A DNA stretch of 64,000 bases from Candidatus Albibeggiatoa sp. nov. NOAA. Lineage in GTDB: Bacteria > Pseudomonadota > Gammaproteobacteria > Beggiatoales > Beggiatoaceae. Position numbers and translations under genes: made by a program. Positions 1 to 9,597 of the stretch are shown here, piece by piece. Positions within the stretch are counted from its first letter, which is position 1, and each line of letters begins with the position of its first letter. The stretch spans positions 67,823-131,822 of the forward strand of contig JAOXRS010000223.1 of NCBI GenBank assembly GCA_025800385.1, in the 5' to 3' direction. The notes below the pieces were generated by a model that made no database searches, had not been told where the DNA came from, and was given only the letters and a program-made list of their open reading frames with translations.

Positions 1-253
1 CCTAAAATCGATAGCTTCAAGTCAATTAAAGCAAGGCTAAATGACTCAGCTAATACTAAGCACCAGTTAAAATTTGACTTGTAATTTTATGAAGTAATTA
101 TCTTAATATCCATCTATCAATATAGACTTTAACCCATAAATTGTAATATATGATATGAAAAGAAAGTTTGAATCAAAATTAACGACTCTCAAGAAGATTT
201 GGATTTAAATCCAGCTTAAAATATTGAAAACCCTGATTCAAACAACCATAAAC

Positions 254-1378
254 TTAAGCACAAACTTCTTTTTCAAAAATGCTTAATGCACGCGCAACCG
301 CCTGATCCATATTATAATACTGATAATCAGCCAAACGTCCAGCAAAAATCACCTTATCTTTTAATTTTTCCGCTTCCGCTTGATATTTCCGATATAGAGC
401 TTTGTACTCTTCTTTTGGAATTGGATAATAAGGAATCGTTTCACCGTGGATATGTGGTTGTGGGTATTCTTCCACGTAGGTTGACCCCGCCACTTTTTGA
501 CCTGTTAAATGCTTAAACTCTGTAACTCGAGTGAATTCATATTCATTTGGATAATTTACCGTACCCACCGTTTGAATTTCATCTTGTGTTGTATGACGGA
601 AATTAAAACGCAAACTACGATAAGGTAATTCACCATGCATATGACTGAAAAACACATCTATTGGCCCTGTAAAAATCATCCGCTCACACTGAATGTCATT
701 TGCCACATCTTGATAATCAGTATTGAGCAATAAACGGATATTTTTATGGCGCAACATATTCTTAAACAACACCGTATAACCGCGTTTTGGCAAACCCTGA
801 TATGTATCTTGGAAATAACGATCATCGCGACTGATGTTAATCGGTACACGTGCAGTTACCGCCGCGCCTAATTCCTCAGGTGTTAAATCCCATTGTTTTA
901 AAGTGTAATGGTGGAAAACTTTTTGATAAATGTAATCTGCTAAAAACCGAAGATCATTGCCTTGTGCTGATTCACGAATTTTCAAAATTGGCACTTTGAC
1001 ATTAAAGCCATATTGTTCGACCAATTGATTGGCTAGTTTATCTGCATAGTCTTTTGGAAATAATGCATACAAGGAATTGATGTTAAAAGGAATCGGTACT
1101 TGTTTGCCATCAACCACGCCTAATACTTGATGGTAATAATGATACCAGTCAGTGAATTGGCTTAAGTATTTCCAGACGTGTTTTGCATTGGTGTGGAAAA
1201 TATGTGGCCCATATTCATGAATTAAAACACCATTGTCATCATAATAATCATAAGCATTACCACCTACATGATTACGCTGATCGACGACTAAAACGGTTTT
1301 ATCCAACTGAGAAGCAATACGTTCTGCTAACACTGCCCCAGTAAAGCCTGCGCCCACAATGAGCCAATCAACTTTCAT
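254..1378 (-). CDS. glf: UDP-galactopyranose mutase
   Basis: This 374-residue flavoenzyme interconverts UDP-galactopyranose and UDP-galactofuranose, supplying galactofuranose for surface polysaccharide. The N-terminus carries the FAD-binding Rossmann motif (GAGFTGAVLAERIA, about residues 8-21), followed by the family signatures NHVGGNAYDYYD and GPHIFHT. The C-terminal segment GRLADYQYYNMDQAVARAL is typical of the family, and the length matches bacterial Glf. The ATG start is preceded by AAGGATTAATA, a good ribosome binding site. It lies near, but is not co-directional with, the giant glycosyltransferase at 2149, which suggests a glycan locus. The assignment is firm; the destination of the galactofuranose is inferred. 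Confidence 0.96.
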   Translation of the reverse strand: MKVDWLIVGAGFTGAVLAERIASQLDKTVLVVDQRNHVGGNAYDYYDDNGVLIHEYGPHIFHTNAKHVWKYLSQFTDWYHYYHQVLGVVDGKQVPIPFNINSLYALFPKDYADKLANQLVEQYGFNVKVPILKIRESAQGNDLRFLADYIYQKVFHHYTLKQWDLTPEELGAAVTARVPINISRDDRYFQDTYQGLPKRGYTVLFKNMLRHKNIRLLLNTDYQDVANDIQCERMIFTGPIDVFFSHMHGELPYRSLRFNFRHTTQDEIQTVGTVNYPNEYEFTRVTEFKHLTGQKVAGSTYVEEYPQPHIHGETIPYYPIPKEEYKALYRKYQAEAEKLKDKVIFAGRLADYQYYNMDQAVARALSIFEKEVCA

Positions 1379-1474
1379 TATTAATCCTTAGCTTAAACCT
1401 AAAATTTTTATTATACACGGTTCATTTTGCATCGATGTGGCATTTATGGGGGAATTTTAATATTGAGAAGAGCC

Positions 1475-1951
1475 TTAAAGAATAGTACTCAACATCATCA
1501 TAAGGAGTGCAAAAAATATAACGAATGCTATAGCAATGATTTTGCCTGTGAGATCAATTTTATTTGAGTCGCTATAATTTGTTGGATAAATAAGGCATTG
1601 AATATAGACAAGTCCATTAAAGAGAGGAATGAGTATTAGAAGCCCCCACCAAGGATTGTAGCCCATATTTTTGTAGCGATATATTGCTAAAGTCACAAAT
1701 AACCCAACAATTGGGGTGATGTAAAAGAACATGAAAACAAACTCGACTAACTCACCAGTTTCAGCATTATTAGGAGGGGATGTAACAAAATACATAAATA
1801 CAATAGTTAGCCAACGAAAGAACATATTCAGTAATACAAACCCAAAAAAACTGGCAAAAAAGAAAAAGGCTCGCGAAATACCTTGATATGAATATTGTGG
1901 TGCATCCAAATTTGCATCTGGTGCTTGATAAGGATTATTTTCTATTGGCAT
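1475..1951 (-). CDS. DUF805-like small membrane protein
   Basis: This is a 158-residue integral membrane protein of unknown function. The N-terminus has a short soluble NPYQAPDA segment, common in small bacterial membrane proteins. About four hydrophobic segments follow (roughly residues 25-50, 70-88, 98-120 and 135-157). The central RYKNMGYNPWWGLLILIPLFN resembles the conserved R-x-x-x-x-G-x-x-x-W-W-x-L-L-x-L-I-P core of the DUF805 family, so I assign it there with moderate confidence. It stands alone between glf and the divergent giant glycosyltransferase. No catalytic motif is visible. Confidence 0.72.
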   Translation of the reverse strand: MPIENNPYQAPDANLDAPQYSYQGISRAFFFFASFFGFVLLNMFFRWLTIVFMYFVTSPPNNAETGELVEFVFMFFYITPIVGLFVTLAIYRYKNMGYNPWWGLLILIPLFNGLVYIQCLIYPTNYSDSNKIDLTGKIIAIAFVIFFALLMMMLSTIL

Positions 1952-2148
1952 GATTTACACCTCAACTAACCACATTTGGCTACACACTTATTTAAACAAC
2001 ACTTTGTTAATTTACTGTAACGCTCAAAGTGAGTAGTTTAATGATTACATATACATACATACTCGTCCATTTATATTTCCTACAAAAGCTTAAAAAAAGC
2101 CATCAACTAAGCTAAGATAGCATCAAAAGTTTATTTCTAGGAGAAGCT

Positions 2149-5100
2149 ATGCAAGTTACCGTTCTAGGGATGCACCGCTCTGGTACATCTGTTGTGGCTC
2201 GTCTACTCAATATGATGGGTATGTATTTTGCGCCTGAAGACAAAGGTATGCCACCAACTGAAGATAATCCCAAAGGCTACTGGGAACGGATGGACGTGGT
2301 GCAACTGAATGAAGGTATTTTAGCCAATTTAGGTTCGACTTGGGAACGTGTCAGCCAATTTGATTTAACTAAAGTATCTGATGAGTTACATGCAGAATTT
2401 AACAGACAAGCCACTGATATTATTTACAACCTAGATGCCAATCGACCTTGGATGCTAAAAGACCCACGCTTGTGTTTAACTTTCCCATTGTGGCGTAAAT
2501 TGTTAGAAGTACCTGTTTGCATTATGGTCTATCGTAGCCCAATTCAAATTGCTCAATCTATGCACAATCGCGATAAGTTTAGTATGCAATTCGGCATGGC
2601 ATTGTGGGAATTTTATAATATTCATGCCTTACAATCTTCGCTCAATCTACCACGCATTTTGATTTCTTATCATGATTTAATGGCAAATCCGTTAGAAACC
2701 ACTAAAAAGCTATATCAAGATTTAGAAAGCTTAGATATTACAGGGATTCGTTTACCTAGCGACAAAGAAATTTTAGCATTTGTTGAACCTAAGTTATTCC
2801 GTGCAACCGCAGGCGGTGATTTACAAAAATCTTATATTAATCAAAATCAAACTGAATTAGTCAATGCGTTTGAAAACGGCACTATCCTAGAATGGCAGGA
2901 ATTGCCTAGTGTGTCACAAGGCGCAATTGACGCGCTGCAAGAGCATGATGCGCAGTTTTTTGAACGCGAGCAACACAAACAAGAGTTGGCACAACAGCAA
3001 GCGGTGATGCAAAGCCAACTGGCAGAACAGCAAGCAGAATTAGAGAAACTCAGCCAGCAATTAACGCAGTTACGCAATGAAGTTGTTGAGCAAGACAAAG
3101 CAATTAGCCAAACCACACAACAGCTTAATACGGTTGAGCAACAAAAAGCAGGCCTGACACAAGAGCTACACGCAGCGCGCCAACAAGAATCTTACTATGA
3201 ACAACAAATACAGCAGATTAATCAAGATTTAGAATTAGAGCGAATTGCTGTTGAAGAAAAAGACGTTGCATTAGCTGATTTAGATCGTTTAAGCCTACGT
3301 CAATATGAGAAAATCCATAAATTAACCAATTGGCTTGAGGTACTCAACCATGACGTTAATGCCGTGTTTAACTCCCGAACTTGGCAAACAGGGGATAACA
3401 TCACAAAACTAGCATTACGCTTGATGATGAAACCTGAAGGCAAAACGGCCAAAGATCACATTAAACAAGTGATGGATGGTTTTATGGATTGGCGCATTAA
3501 GCAATTAAGCGATGATGAGCGTCTTGATAGTCCTGAAGCACTGGATCGAGATAAAAAAAAAATTAACGTAGCCGCCTTGGTTGCGTTACATAATGGTGAA
3601 CCTTCAGCATCGGCCAGTATCCGCCTGATTCTGCCTTTAGAACACCCGAGCGTATCCGAATTTATTCATTTTAAAGTGTATACAGCTTGGGAATATTTAC
3701 TCAGCATTGCAGCTGATGTGATTATTGTACAGCGTCATATGCTACCCAATGAAAATGCAGCTAAACGCTTAACTGAACATTGTCGTAAACAAAATATCAA
3801 ATTGGTTTATGAAACCGACGATGATTTGTACAATATTTTCAAAAAACCTGATATGCATGGCAATTATGCTAAAGATGCAGTCGATGCTTTAGAAGTCGTG
3901 ACCCGTGATGCAGACTTGGTGGTTGCGTCATCACCTAAATTGCAACAGCAAATCCGAGAGATGAATCAAAATACCTTGTGTGTGCCAAACTCATTAGATG
4001 AGCAAATTTGGTTAGCACAAGATAATGGTCAATTTGTCCAGCCTCGCCCACAATCGTCTGATGGCAAAATTCATATTTTATACATGGGCACTAAAACCCA
4101 TACTGAAGACTTAATGTTGGTAAAAGCCGCTTATCAAAAAATTAAGGCTGAATATGGTGAAAAAGTCAGTTTAGATGTGATTGGCGGTGTACCTGATGGA
4201 ATGCAGATTTTTGCAGATAATTTGATTTCAAAAGCGACAGACAGCAATTTGGACGATTATCCTACTTTTGTACAATGGATGCGCGACAATAATCACTGGC
4301 ATTTCGGTATTATTCCGTTGACCAATAACAATTTCAACGAGAAGAAAACCTATATTAAATTCTTAGATTATGCAGCTTTAGGTGTTCCTGCAATTTGTTC
4401 TGATATTGACCCGTACAATGAAATCGTGCGCGATGGTGAAAACGGCCTCATTGTCAAAAATAATACGGATGCTTGGTATCAGGCGATAAAACGAATGATC
4501 GATCAAGTTGAGTTGCGTGAACAACTGGCTGCTAATGCATTCCAAACACTTGTTGATAAACATATTTTACATCATACCGCGAAAGATTTTGCTGAACCAT
4601 ATAAAAAGCTTCTAAATTGGCAACCGCCTAAACCTGAAGTTGTTGCAACTGCCCAGCCGAATCATGATGATTACCACAAATGGTTACGCTTATATGATCC
4701 GTTAGATCGCAAAACCTTGCAAAATATGAAAAAACGGGTAGAAACATGGCAAAATCCACCGTTGATTTCTATTCTGATGCCCACCTATAACACCAAGGAA
4801 AAATGGTTAAAAGCGGCGATCCAATCGGTGCAAAAACAAGTATATGGCAACTGGGAATTATGTATTGCAGATGACGCGTCAACCGATGAAAATACTAAAC
4901 GGTTATTAAAGCAATATCAGCAGCAAGACGAACGGATTAAAGTGGTATTCCGTGAGCAAAATGGTCATATTTCCGCTGCGTCTAATAGTGCGTTGGAATT
5001 GGTTACAGGCGATTATGTCGCGTTACTCGACCATGATGATGAACTTGCGCCACATGCTTTATATTGGGTTGTCGAAGAATTGTTAGCCTATCCTGATGCG

Positions 5101-7146
5101 CAAATGATTTACTCTGATGAAGATAAGATTGATGAGAAAAATCATCGGTTTGGTGCATATTTCAAATCTGATTGGAATCCTGATTTATTCTTATCACACA
5201 ATTTAGTCACGCATTTGGCGGTGTATAAAACCGAGTTATTACAGCAAATTGGCGGCTTTACTGAAGGTTTGGAAGGCGCGCAAGATTACGATTTAGCGAT
5301 TCGTGCCGCAGAACAATTGGAGTCTGAGCAAATCCGTCATATTCCGCGCATTTTATACCATTGGCGGATTCATGAAGAAAGTACTTCGGGCAATCCTGAT
5401 GCTAAACCATACGCTGTGGTTGCAGCAGAAAATGCCATTCGTGCCTTCTTAAAACGCCAAAGTATTGCGGCTAATGTCAATGAATCAGAAATCATGTCGG
5501 GTATGATTCGGGTGCAATATCCATTACCTGCAATTCTGCCTTTGGTCAGTATTATCATTCCAACTTATAATCAAGTGCAATTACTTCGCCAATGTATTCA
5601 AAGCATTACCCGTAAAACTGATTATGCCAATTACGAAATTATCGTGGTAGATAATCGCAGCGATGACGCAGCAACGTTGGCCTATTTTGAAGAGTTAGAA
5701 CAGAAAAATATTGCAAAAGTCATCAAATATGATCAGCCATTTAATTATGCAGCAATCAATAATTTTGCGGTTAAACAAGCCGAAGGTGAATTGGTTGCGT
5801 TATTAAACAATGATATTGAAGTGATTAGTCGTAGCTGGTTATCTGAAATGGTCAGCCATGCGATGCGTGAAGATATTGGCGCAGTGGGCGCAAGATTGTG
5901 GTATCCACACCAAACTTTACAACATGCGGGTGTGTTACTGGGTGTGGCAGGTTTAGCTGAACATGCACATAAAAACGTGAGTCGCGGACAGTCTGGCTAT
6001 TTTGGTCGTGCGCAAATTATTCAAAACTTCTCGGCAGTGACTGCAGCGTGTTTAGTGGTTTGCAAGGAGAAATTTGTTGCTGTTGGTGGCTTGGATGCGG
6101 ATCATCTAGCAGTGGCATTTAACGATATTGATTTATGCTTGAAGCTCACATCAAAAGGGTGGCGCAGTTTGTGGACACCATACGCTGATTTGTATCATCA
6201 TGAATCTGCCAGCCGTGGTTATGAAGATACACCTGAGAAAGTGGCTCGCTTGCAACGTGAAGATGCGTATATGCGTGAAAAATGGGGAGATTGGATTGCA
6301 AATGATCCTGCTTACAGCCCTAATTTAAATCATAAAACGGGGGATTTTAGTTTAGCGTTTCCTCCACACAATCTCTCGGACAAACCTATGTTTTCAATGA
6401 AGTTACCTAACTTTTTGCGTCGTTCACAACCTGATGAATCTGCAGCACCTCCTGCTTCACCTATTGCACATCGTGCCGATGCATATCAGCTGTTAAATGG
6501 TCGTGGTTTAGAAATTGGAGCATTACACGAACCTGCAGAAGTACCAGAACATTGTGAAATGGAATATTGTGATGCTAATAGTCGTGCTGATTTAATGGCG
6601 ATGTTCCCAGAGTTGCATGGGCAAGAAATTGTTGATCCGCAGCATATTTGTAATGTGGATGAGAGAGGCTTAGAAATATTTAAAGACAACACTTATGATT
6701 TTGTGGTGTTTAACCATGTGATTGAACATATTGCTAATCCTATTAATATGGTAGGCGAATTATTCCGTGTGGTCAAAGTAGGTGGGCTGGTTGTATTATC
6801 TGCCCCTGATAAAGATTTTACCTACGATAAGCCACGCCCATTAACCACATTTGAACATTTGCTTGAAGAGTATGAGCAAGGTGTGACGGAAATCTCTGAT
6901 GAACACTATATTGATTTTATTCGCCATGTTGAACCGAGTTGGTATCAATCTCCAGCCGAAGAGTTTCAGCACTATTTAGCACGGGTTAAATTACGTCGTG
7001 AACATGCTCATGTGTGGAATGCTGAATCTTTTGAGGATTTCTTACAACGTACATTTGAGCTATTTGATATGCAGCCAAAATGTGTATATAAACACAAAGA
7101 AAATGGCTATGAATATTTCTCAATTTGGGAAAAAACTGCCGAGTAG
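2149..7146 (+). CDS. giant sulfotransferase / glycosyltransferase / methyltransferase fusion
   Basis: This 1665-residue protein appears to build or modify a surface glycan. Domains in order: a sulfotransferase-like P-loop (GMHRSGTSVVARLL, residues 7-20, with a YRSP motif near 128); a Gln/Glu-rich coiled coil at about 268-385; a GT4-like (GT-B) domain at about 466-830; a GT-A family 2 domain from about 869 (ISILMPTYN, then LLDHDDE); a second GT2 domain from about 1129 (VSIIIPTYN, then LLNNDIE); and a class I methyltransferase from about 1450 (GRGLEIGALHEPAE, then FVVFNHVIEHI). The ATG follows TAGGAGAAGCT. Related multi-enzyme glycan polymerases are known, but the exact product cannot be read from sequence. 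It ends at a strong hairpin shared with the convergent receptor gene. Confidence 0.9.
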   Translation: MQVTVLGMHRSGTSVVARLLNMMGMYFAPEDKGMPPTEDNPKGYWERMDVVQLNEGILANLGSTWERVSQFDLTKVSDELHAEFNRQATDIIYNLDANRPWMLKDPRLCLTFPLWRKLLEVPVCIMVYRSPIQIAQSMHNRDKFSMQFGMALWEFYNIHALQSSLNLPRILISYHDLMANPLETTKKLYQDLESLDITGIRLPSDKEILAFVEPKLFRATAGGDLQKSYINQNQTELVNAFENGTILEWQELPSVSQGAIDALQEHDAQFFEREQHKQELAQQQAVMQSQLAEQQAELEKLSQQLTQLRNEVVEQDKAISQTTQQLNTVEQQKAGLTQELHAARQQESYYEQQIQQINQDLELERIAVEEKDVALADLDRLSLRQYEKIHKLTNWLEVLNHDVNAVFNSRTWQTGDNITKLALRLMMKPEGKTAKDHIKQVMDGFMDWRIKQLSDDERLDSPEALDRDKKKINVAALVALHNGEPSASASIRLILPLEHPSVSEFIHFKVYTAWEYLLSIAADVIIVQRHMLPNENAAKRLTEHCRKQNIKLVYETDDDLYNIFKKPDMHGNYAKDAVDALEVVTRDADLVVASSPKLQQQIREMNQNTLCVPNSLDEQIWLAQDNGQFVQPRPQSSDGKIHILYMGTKTHTEDLMLVKAAYQKIKAEYGEKVSLDVIGGVPDGMQIFADNLISKATDSNLDDYPTFVQWMRDNNHWHFGIIPLTNNNFNEKKTYIKFLDYAALGVPAICSDIDPYNEIVRDGENGLIVKNNTDAWYQAIKRMIDQVELREQLAANAFQTLVDKHILHHTAKDFAEPYKKLLNWQPPKPEVVATAQPNHDDYHKWLRLYDPLDRKTLQNMKKRVETWQNPPLISILMPTYNTKEKWLKAAIQSVQKQVYGNWELCIADDASTDENTKRLLKQYQQQDERIKVVFREQNGHISAASNSALELVTGDYVALLDHDDELAPHALYWVVEELLAYPDAQMIYSDEDKIDEKNHRFGAYFKSDWNPDLFLSHNLVTHLAVYKTELLQQIGGFTEGLEGAQDYDLAIRAAEQLESEQIRHIPRILYHWRIHEESTSGNPDAKPYAVVAAENAIRAFLKRQSIAANVNESEIMSGMIRVQYPLPAILPLVSIIIPTYNQVQLLRQCIQSITRKTDYANYEIIVVDNRSDDAATLAYFEELEQKNIAKVIKYDQPFNYAAINNFAVKQAEGELVALLNNDIEVISRSWLSEMVSHAMREDIGAVGARLWYPHQTLQHAGVLLGVAGLAEHAHKNVSRGQSGYFGRAQIIQNFSAVTAACLVVCKEKFVAVGGLDADHLAVAFNDIDLCLKLTSKGWRSLWTPYADLYHHESASRGYEDTPEKVARLQREDAYMREKWGDWIANDPAYSPNLNHKTGDFSLAFPPHNLSDKPMFSMKLPNFLRRSQPDESAAPPASPIAHRADAYQLLNGRGLEIGALHEPAEVPEHCEMEYCDANSRADLMAMFPELHGQEIVDPQHICNVDERGLEIFKDNTYDFVVFNHVIEHIANPINMVGELFRVVKVGGLVVLSAPDKDFTYDKPRPLTTFEHLLEEYEQGVTEISDEHYIDFIRHVEPSWYQSPAEEFQHYLARVKLRREHAHVWNAESFEDFLQRTFELFDMQPKCVYKHKENGYEYFSIWEKTAE

Positions 7147-7157
7147 TTAAATTTTTA

Positions 7158-7210
7158 GAATCAGTTGGAGTGCAAACAGTGTCAAAACTCAATGCACTCC
7201 TAATTGATTT
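7158..7210. terminator. bidirectional terminator hairpin
   Basis: An inverted repeat pairs AATCAGTTGGAGTGCA with TGCACTCCTAATTGATT around a loop of about 18 nt. It sits between two convergent genes, with T/A runs on both sides, and its right arm reaches the stop codon of the receptor gene. Confidence 0.75.
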
Positions 7211-9440
7211 AAAAAGTATATTTCAAGGTTAAGCCAATGCTACGAGGTTGTTGAGGGTTGGCTAAAAATGTTGCGTTTTGCGTGATGCTACCTGCATTGT
7301 AATAACGTGTATCAAATACATTATGCACATCAACAAATACCGATAACTTATCCCACACATCCATTGCACCAAAATGTAAATCCATCACAACATACCCCGG
7401 AGAATGTAACCAACGATTAGGGTTTGTTGGGTCGGGTTTATTGGTAATGGTTTCATCGATTACATACAATTTAGGCGTGAAAAAATAACGTTGTTTATAG
7501 CTAAAAGTTGCTCCTAATTTCAATTTATGTTTAGCAATATATGGCAAATCACGTTTTATATCATTTTGCCCCATAATTTCGCCCGTAATATAACTGTAAT
7601 TCGCCCACAAAGAACCTGATATGCTGTTACCAAAATAATGCTGGTACTGTACATCAATGTCTAATCCGTAATGACGTTCTGTCTCTAAATTGTCTTTATA
7701 GTTACCTGTTTCAATATAACCACCGGGGATAAATTGTACTGGATTTATCTGTGTAGGACTTGTACCGACTAAGCCTGTGACTTTGGCTGAATAACCGCTA
7801 ATGGAAAAGTGTAAGTCATTACTGATCTTATGAAATACATTGAATTCCCAACTACTCACCTCTTCAGGTTGTAAATCAGGATTGGGCACGCGGAAAAAGC
7901 GGCTGATATATTCACCACGCTCATTTTTTTCACCTGAAAACGTACCAAATACGCTGTAACTTTCATGCGGAGAAGGTGCACGAAAACCTCGACCATATAA
8001 TAATTTAACTGTGGTATCTTGCTCAGGTTGATAAACAAAACCTAAACGCGGATTGAGTGTGCTGCCATAGTAAGAGTTATCATCATAGCGTACCCCAATG
8101 GTTGAAGAAATTTTGTCACTCCAATGGGATTGCATCTGTAAATAAAGTGAAGTATCCGTGTACTTGGTATCTAAAAACTGGATGGGTAAAGTATTGTCAG
8201 TACCACCATAATATAGGTTTTGCTGGCTGTAAGGTGTTGAAGGTACAAATGCAAATGGCAAATCAGCGGTACGCGGCAATGAATAATAATCTTCATAACC
8301 AAGTCCTACGACTAAATCATGTTTTTCATGTAATAAATAAGTAAATTGTTGCTCAATACTTTGTTTGCGCCCTTTGGCATATTTATAACCATCTTGAAAA
8401 TCGGTAAAAATATTGTTGAATCGTGAACTAGGTAAAACCTCATAAGTACTGTAATGCACAGTAGTATCACCAGATAAACGTTCAAAATCAAAATGATATT
8501 TCCCATAGGCTGAGGTTAATTCTGTTTCCCAAATCGCATTGCGATCATATAATGCGGCACTCGGTTTATCACCTGTGCTACTAGGGCTTAAGAAATGGCC
8601 ATAATTTAATCCAAATGTAAAATTACCAAATGCCTCTAATTTGGCATATGCACTACGGCTTTCCGTTGCACCATAATAATCCTCACGCTCGCCAGCGGGA
8701 ATAACTACATTGCCTGATAAAGTCGTTGCATCTGTTTTCGCGTAAGCATCGGGGTAATATTTAGATAAATCAGCATTATCAGCTTCATGCACATGACCGC
8801 CTAAAGCCAATTTAAAATCTTCGCTCAAATAACCGCCCGCTCGCGCATGATAATAACGATAACCATGTGATGCCACTGTGGTGGATAATTCCAGACCATT
8901 AATGCTGTCACCGTCTTCAGTAATAATATTCACCACGCCGCCAAACGCATCCGCGCCATACAAAGCTGCTGCAGGCCCGTATACAATTTCAACCTGCTTG
9001 GCGTAATACAAAGGAAAATTATCAGCAACAGGAATAATTTCACCCGTAGGCGAATCAATACGCACACCATCTTGTAAAATCAGGAATTTGTTATTGCCTA
9101 AATGTCCACGTAAGGTGATATTGTTATAGCGGGTTTCATCACTGGCTTTTTGAATATCAACCCCCGGTAAATCTCTTAACAAATCGACCAAGTTGATATA
9201 GCGGCGGGTTAAAATTTGTTGTTTTGTAATGACAATAACGGTTGACGGAGTATCTTTGATATTTTCTTTACGCTTAGAGGCCGTTGTAATTGTCGTTGAC
9301 ATCAACTCTTCAAGCGAAAGTGATAATAGATAATCAGAATAATCGCGTTGTAATAAGTCTTGTGCCTGAGAAAGCACAGGAAAAACTAGACAATACAACA
9401 GGATAACCAACCACTTCATTCTTAAGAATAATTGGCACAT
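7209..9440 (-). CDS. TonB-dependent outer membrane receptor
   Basis: This 743-residue outer membrane receptor would import a scarce ligand (an iron chelate, cobalamin or similar) using TonB energy. A signal peptide (hydrophobic core WLVILLYCLVFPVLSQA) is followed by the plug domain, with the sequence TASKRKENIKDTPSTVIVIT, LVDLLRDLPGVDI and YGPAAALYGADAFGGVVNIIT. The remainder is a beta-barrel ending in the aromatic C-terminus LTLKYTF. The start at 9440 has a GAGAGG-type ribosome site; an internal ATG at 9419 would give a more compact signal peptide. No TonB, ExbBD or ABC transporter genes are adjacent, so the ligand is unknown. An FNR-like site lies 60 bp upstream. Confidence 0.93.
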   Translation of the reverse strand: MCQLFLRMKWLVILLYCLVFPVLSQAQDLLQRDYSDYLLSLSLEELMSTTITTASKRKENIKDTPSTVIVITKQQILTRRYINLVDLLRDLPGVDIQKASDETRYNNITLRGHLGNNKFLILQDGVRIDSPTGEIIPVADNFPLYYAKQVEIVYGPAAALYGADAFGGVVNIITEDGDSINGLELSTTVASHGYRYYHARAGGYLSEDFKLALGGHVHEADNADLSKYYPDAYAKTDATTLSGNVVIPAGEREDYYGATESRSAYAKLEAFGNFTFGLNYGHFLSPSSTGDKPSAALYDRNAIWETELTSAYGKYHFDFERLSGDTTVHYSTYEVLPSSRFNNIFTDFQDGYKYAKGRKQSIEQQFTYLLHEKHDLVVGLGYEDYYSLPRTADLPFAFVPSTPYSQQNLYYGGTDNTLPIQFLDTKYTDTSLYLQMQSHWSDKISSTIGVRYDDNSYYGSTLNPRLGFVYQPEQDTTVKLLYGRGFRAPSPHESYSVFGTFSGEKNERGEYISRFFRVPNPDLQPEEVSSWEFNVFHKISNDLHFSISGYSAKVTGLVGTSPTQINPVQFIPGGYIETGNYKDNLETERHYGLDIDVQYQHYFGNSISGSLWANYSYITGEIMGQNDIKRDLPYIAKHKLKLGATFSYKQRYFFTPKLYVIDETITNKPDPTNPNRWLHSPGYVVMDLHFGAMDVWDKLSVFVDVHNVFDTRYYNAGSITQNATFLANPQQPRSIGLTLKYTF

Positions 9441-9499
9441 AGCATAGCCCTCTCCATTGTTCGATGCTTAGCATATTATAGACTGAGATATATCTATCA

Positions 9500-9513
9500 A
9501 TGATTTTTATCAA
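9500..9513 (-). promoter_or_regulatory. FNR/Anr-like operator
   Basis: The sequence ATGATTTTTATCAA (TTGATAAAAATCAT on the gene strand) matches the FNR consensus TTGAT-N4-ATCAA at 9 of 10 positions. It is centred about 67 bp upstream of the receptor start codon, in the only intergenic space available for its promoter. The base composition is AT-rich, so a chance match is possible. Confidence 0.4.
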
Positions 9514-9597
9514 GTCATAAATATACTTCAAACTCAGATATTGCGGGCTAATAGGAACACGCCAACATGATAGCCAGCGTGCTCCCAGTATCACTAT

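Noticed and set aside
286..516. Plus-strand 76-codon open frame inside glf
   Set aside because: It lies fully antisense to a well-supported gene, has no ribosome site and no recognisable protein features.
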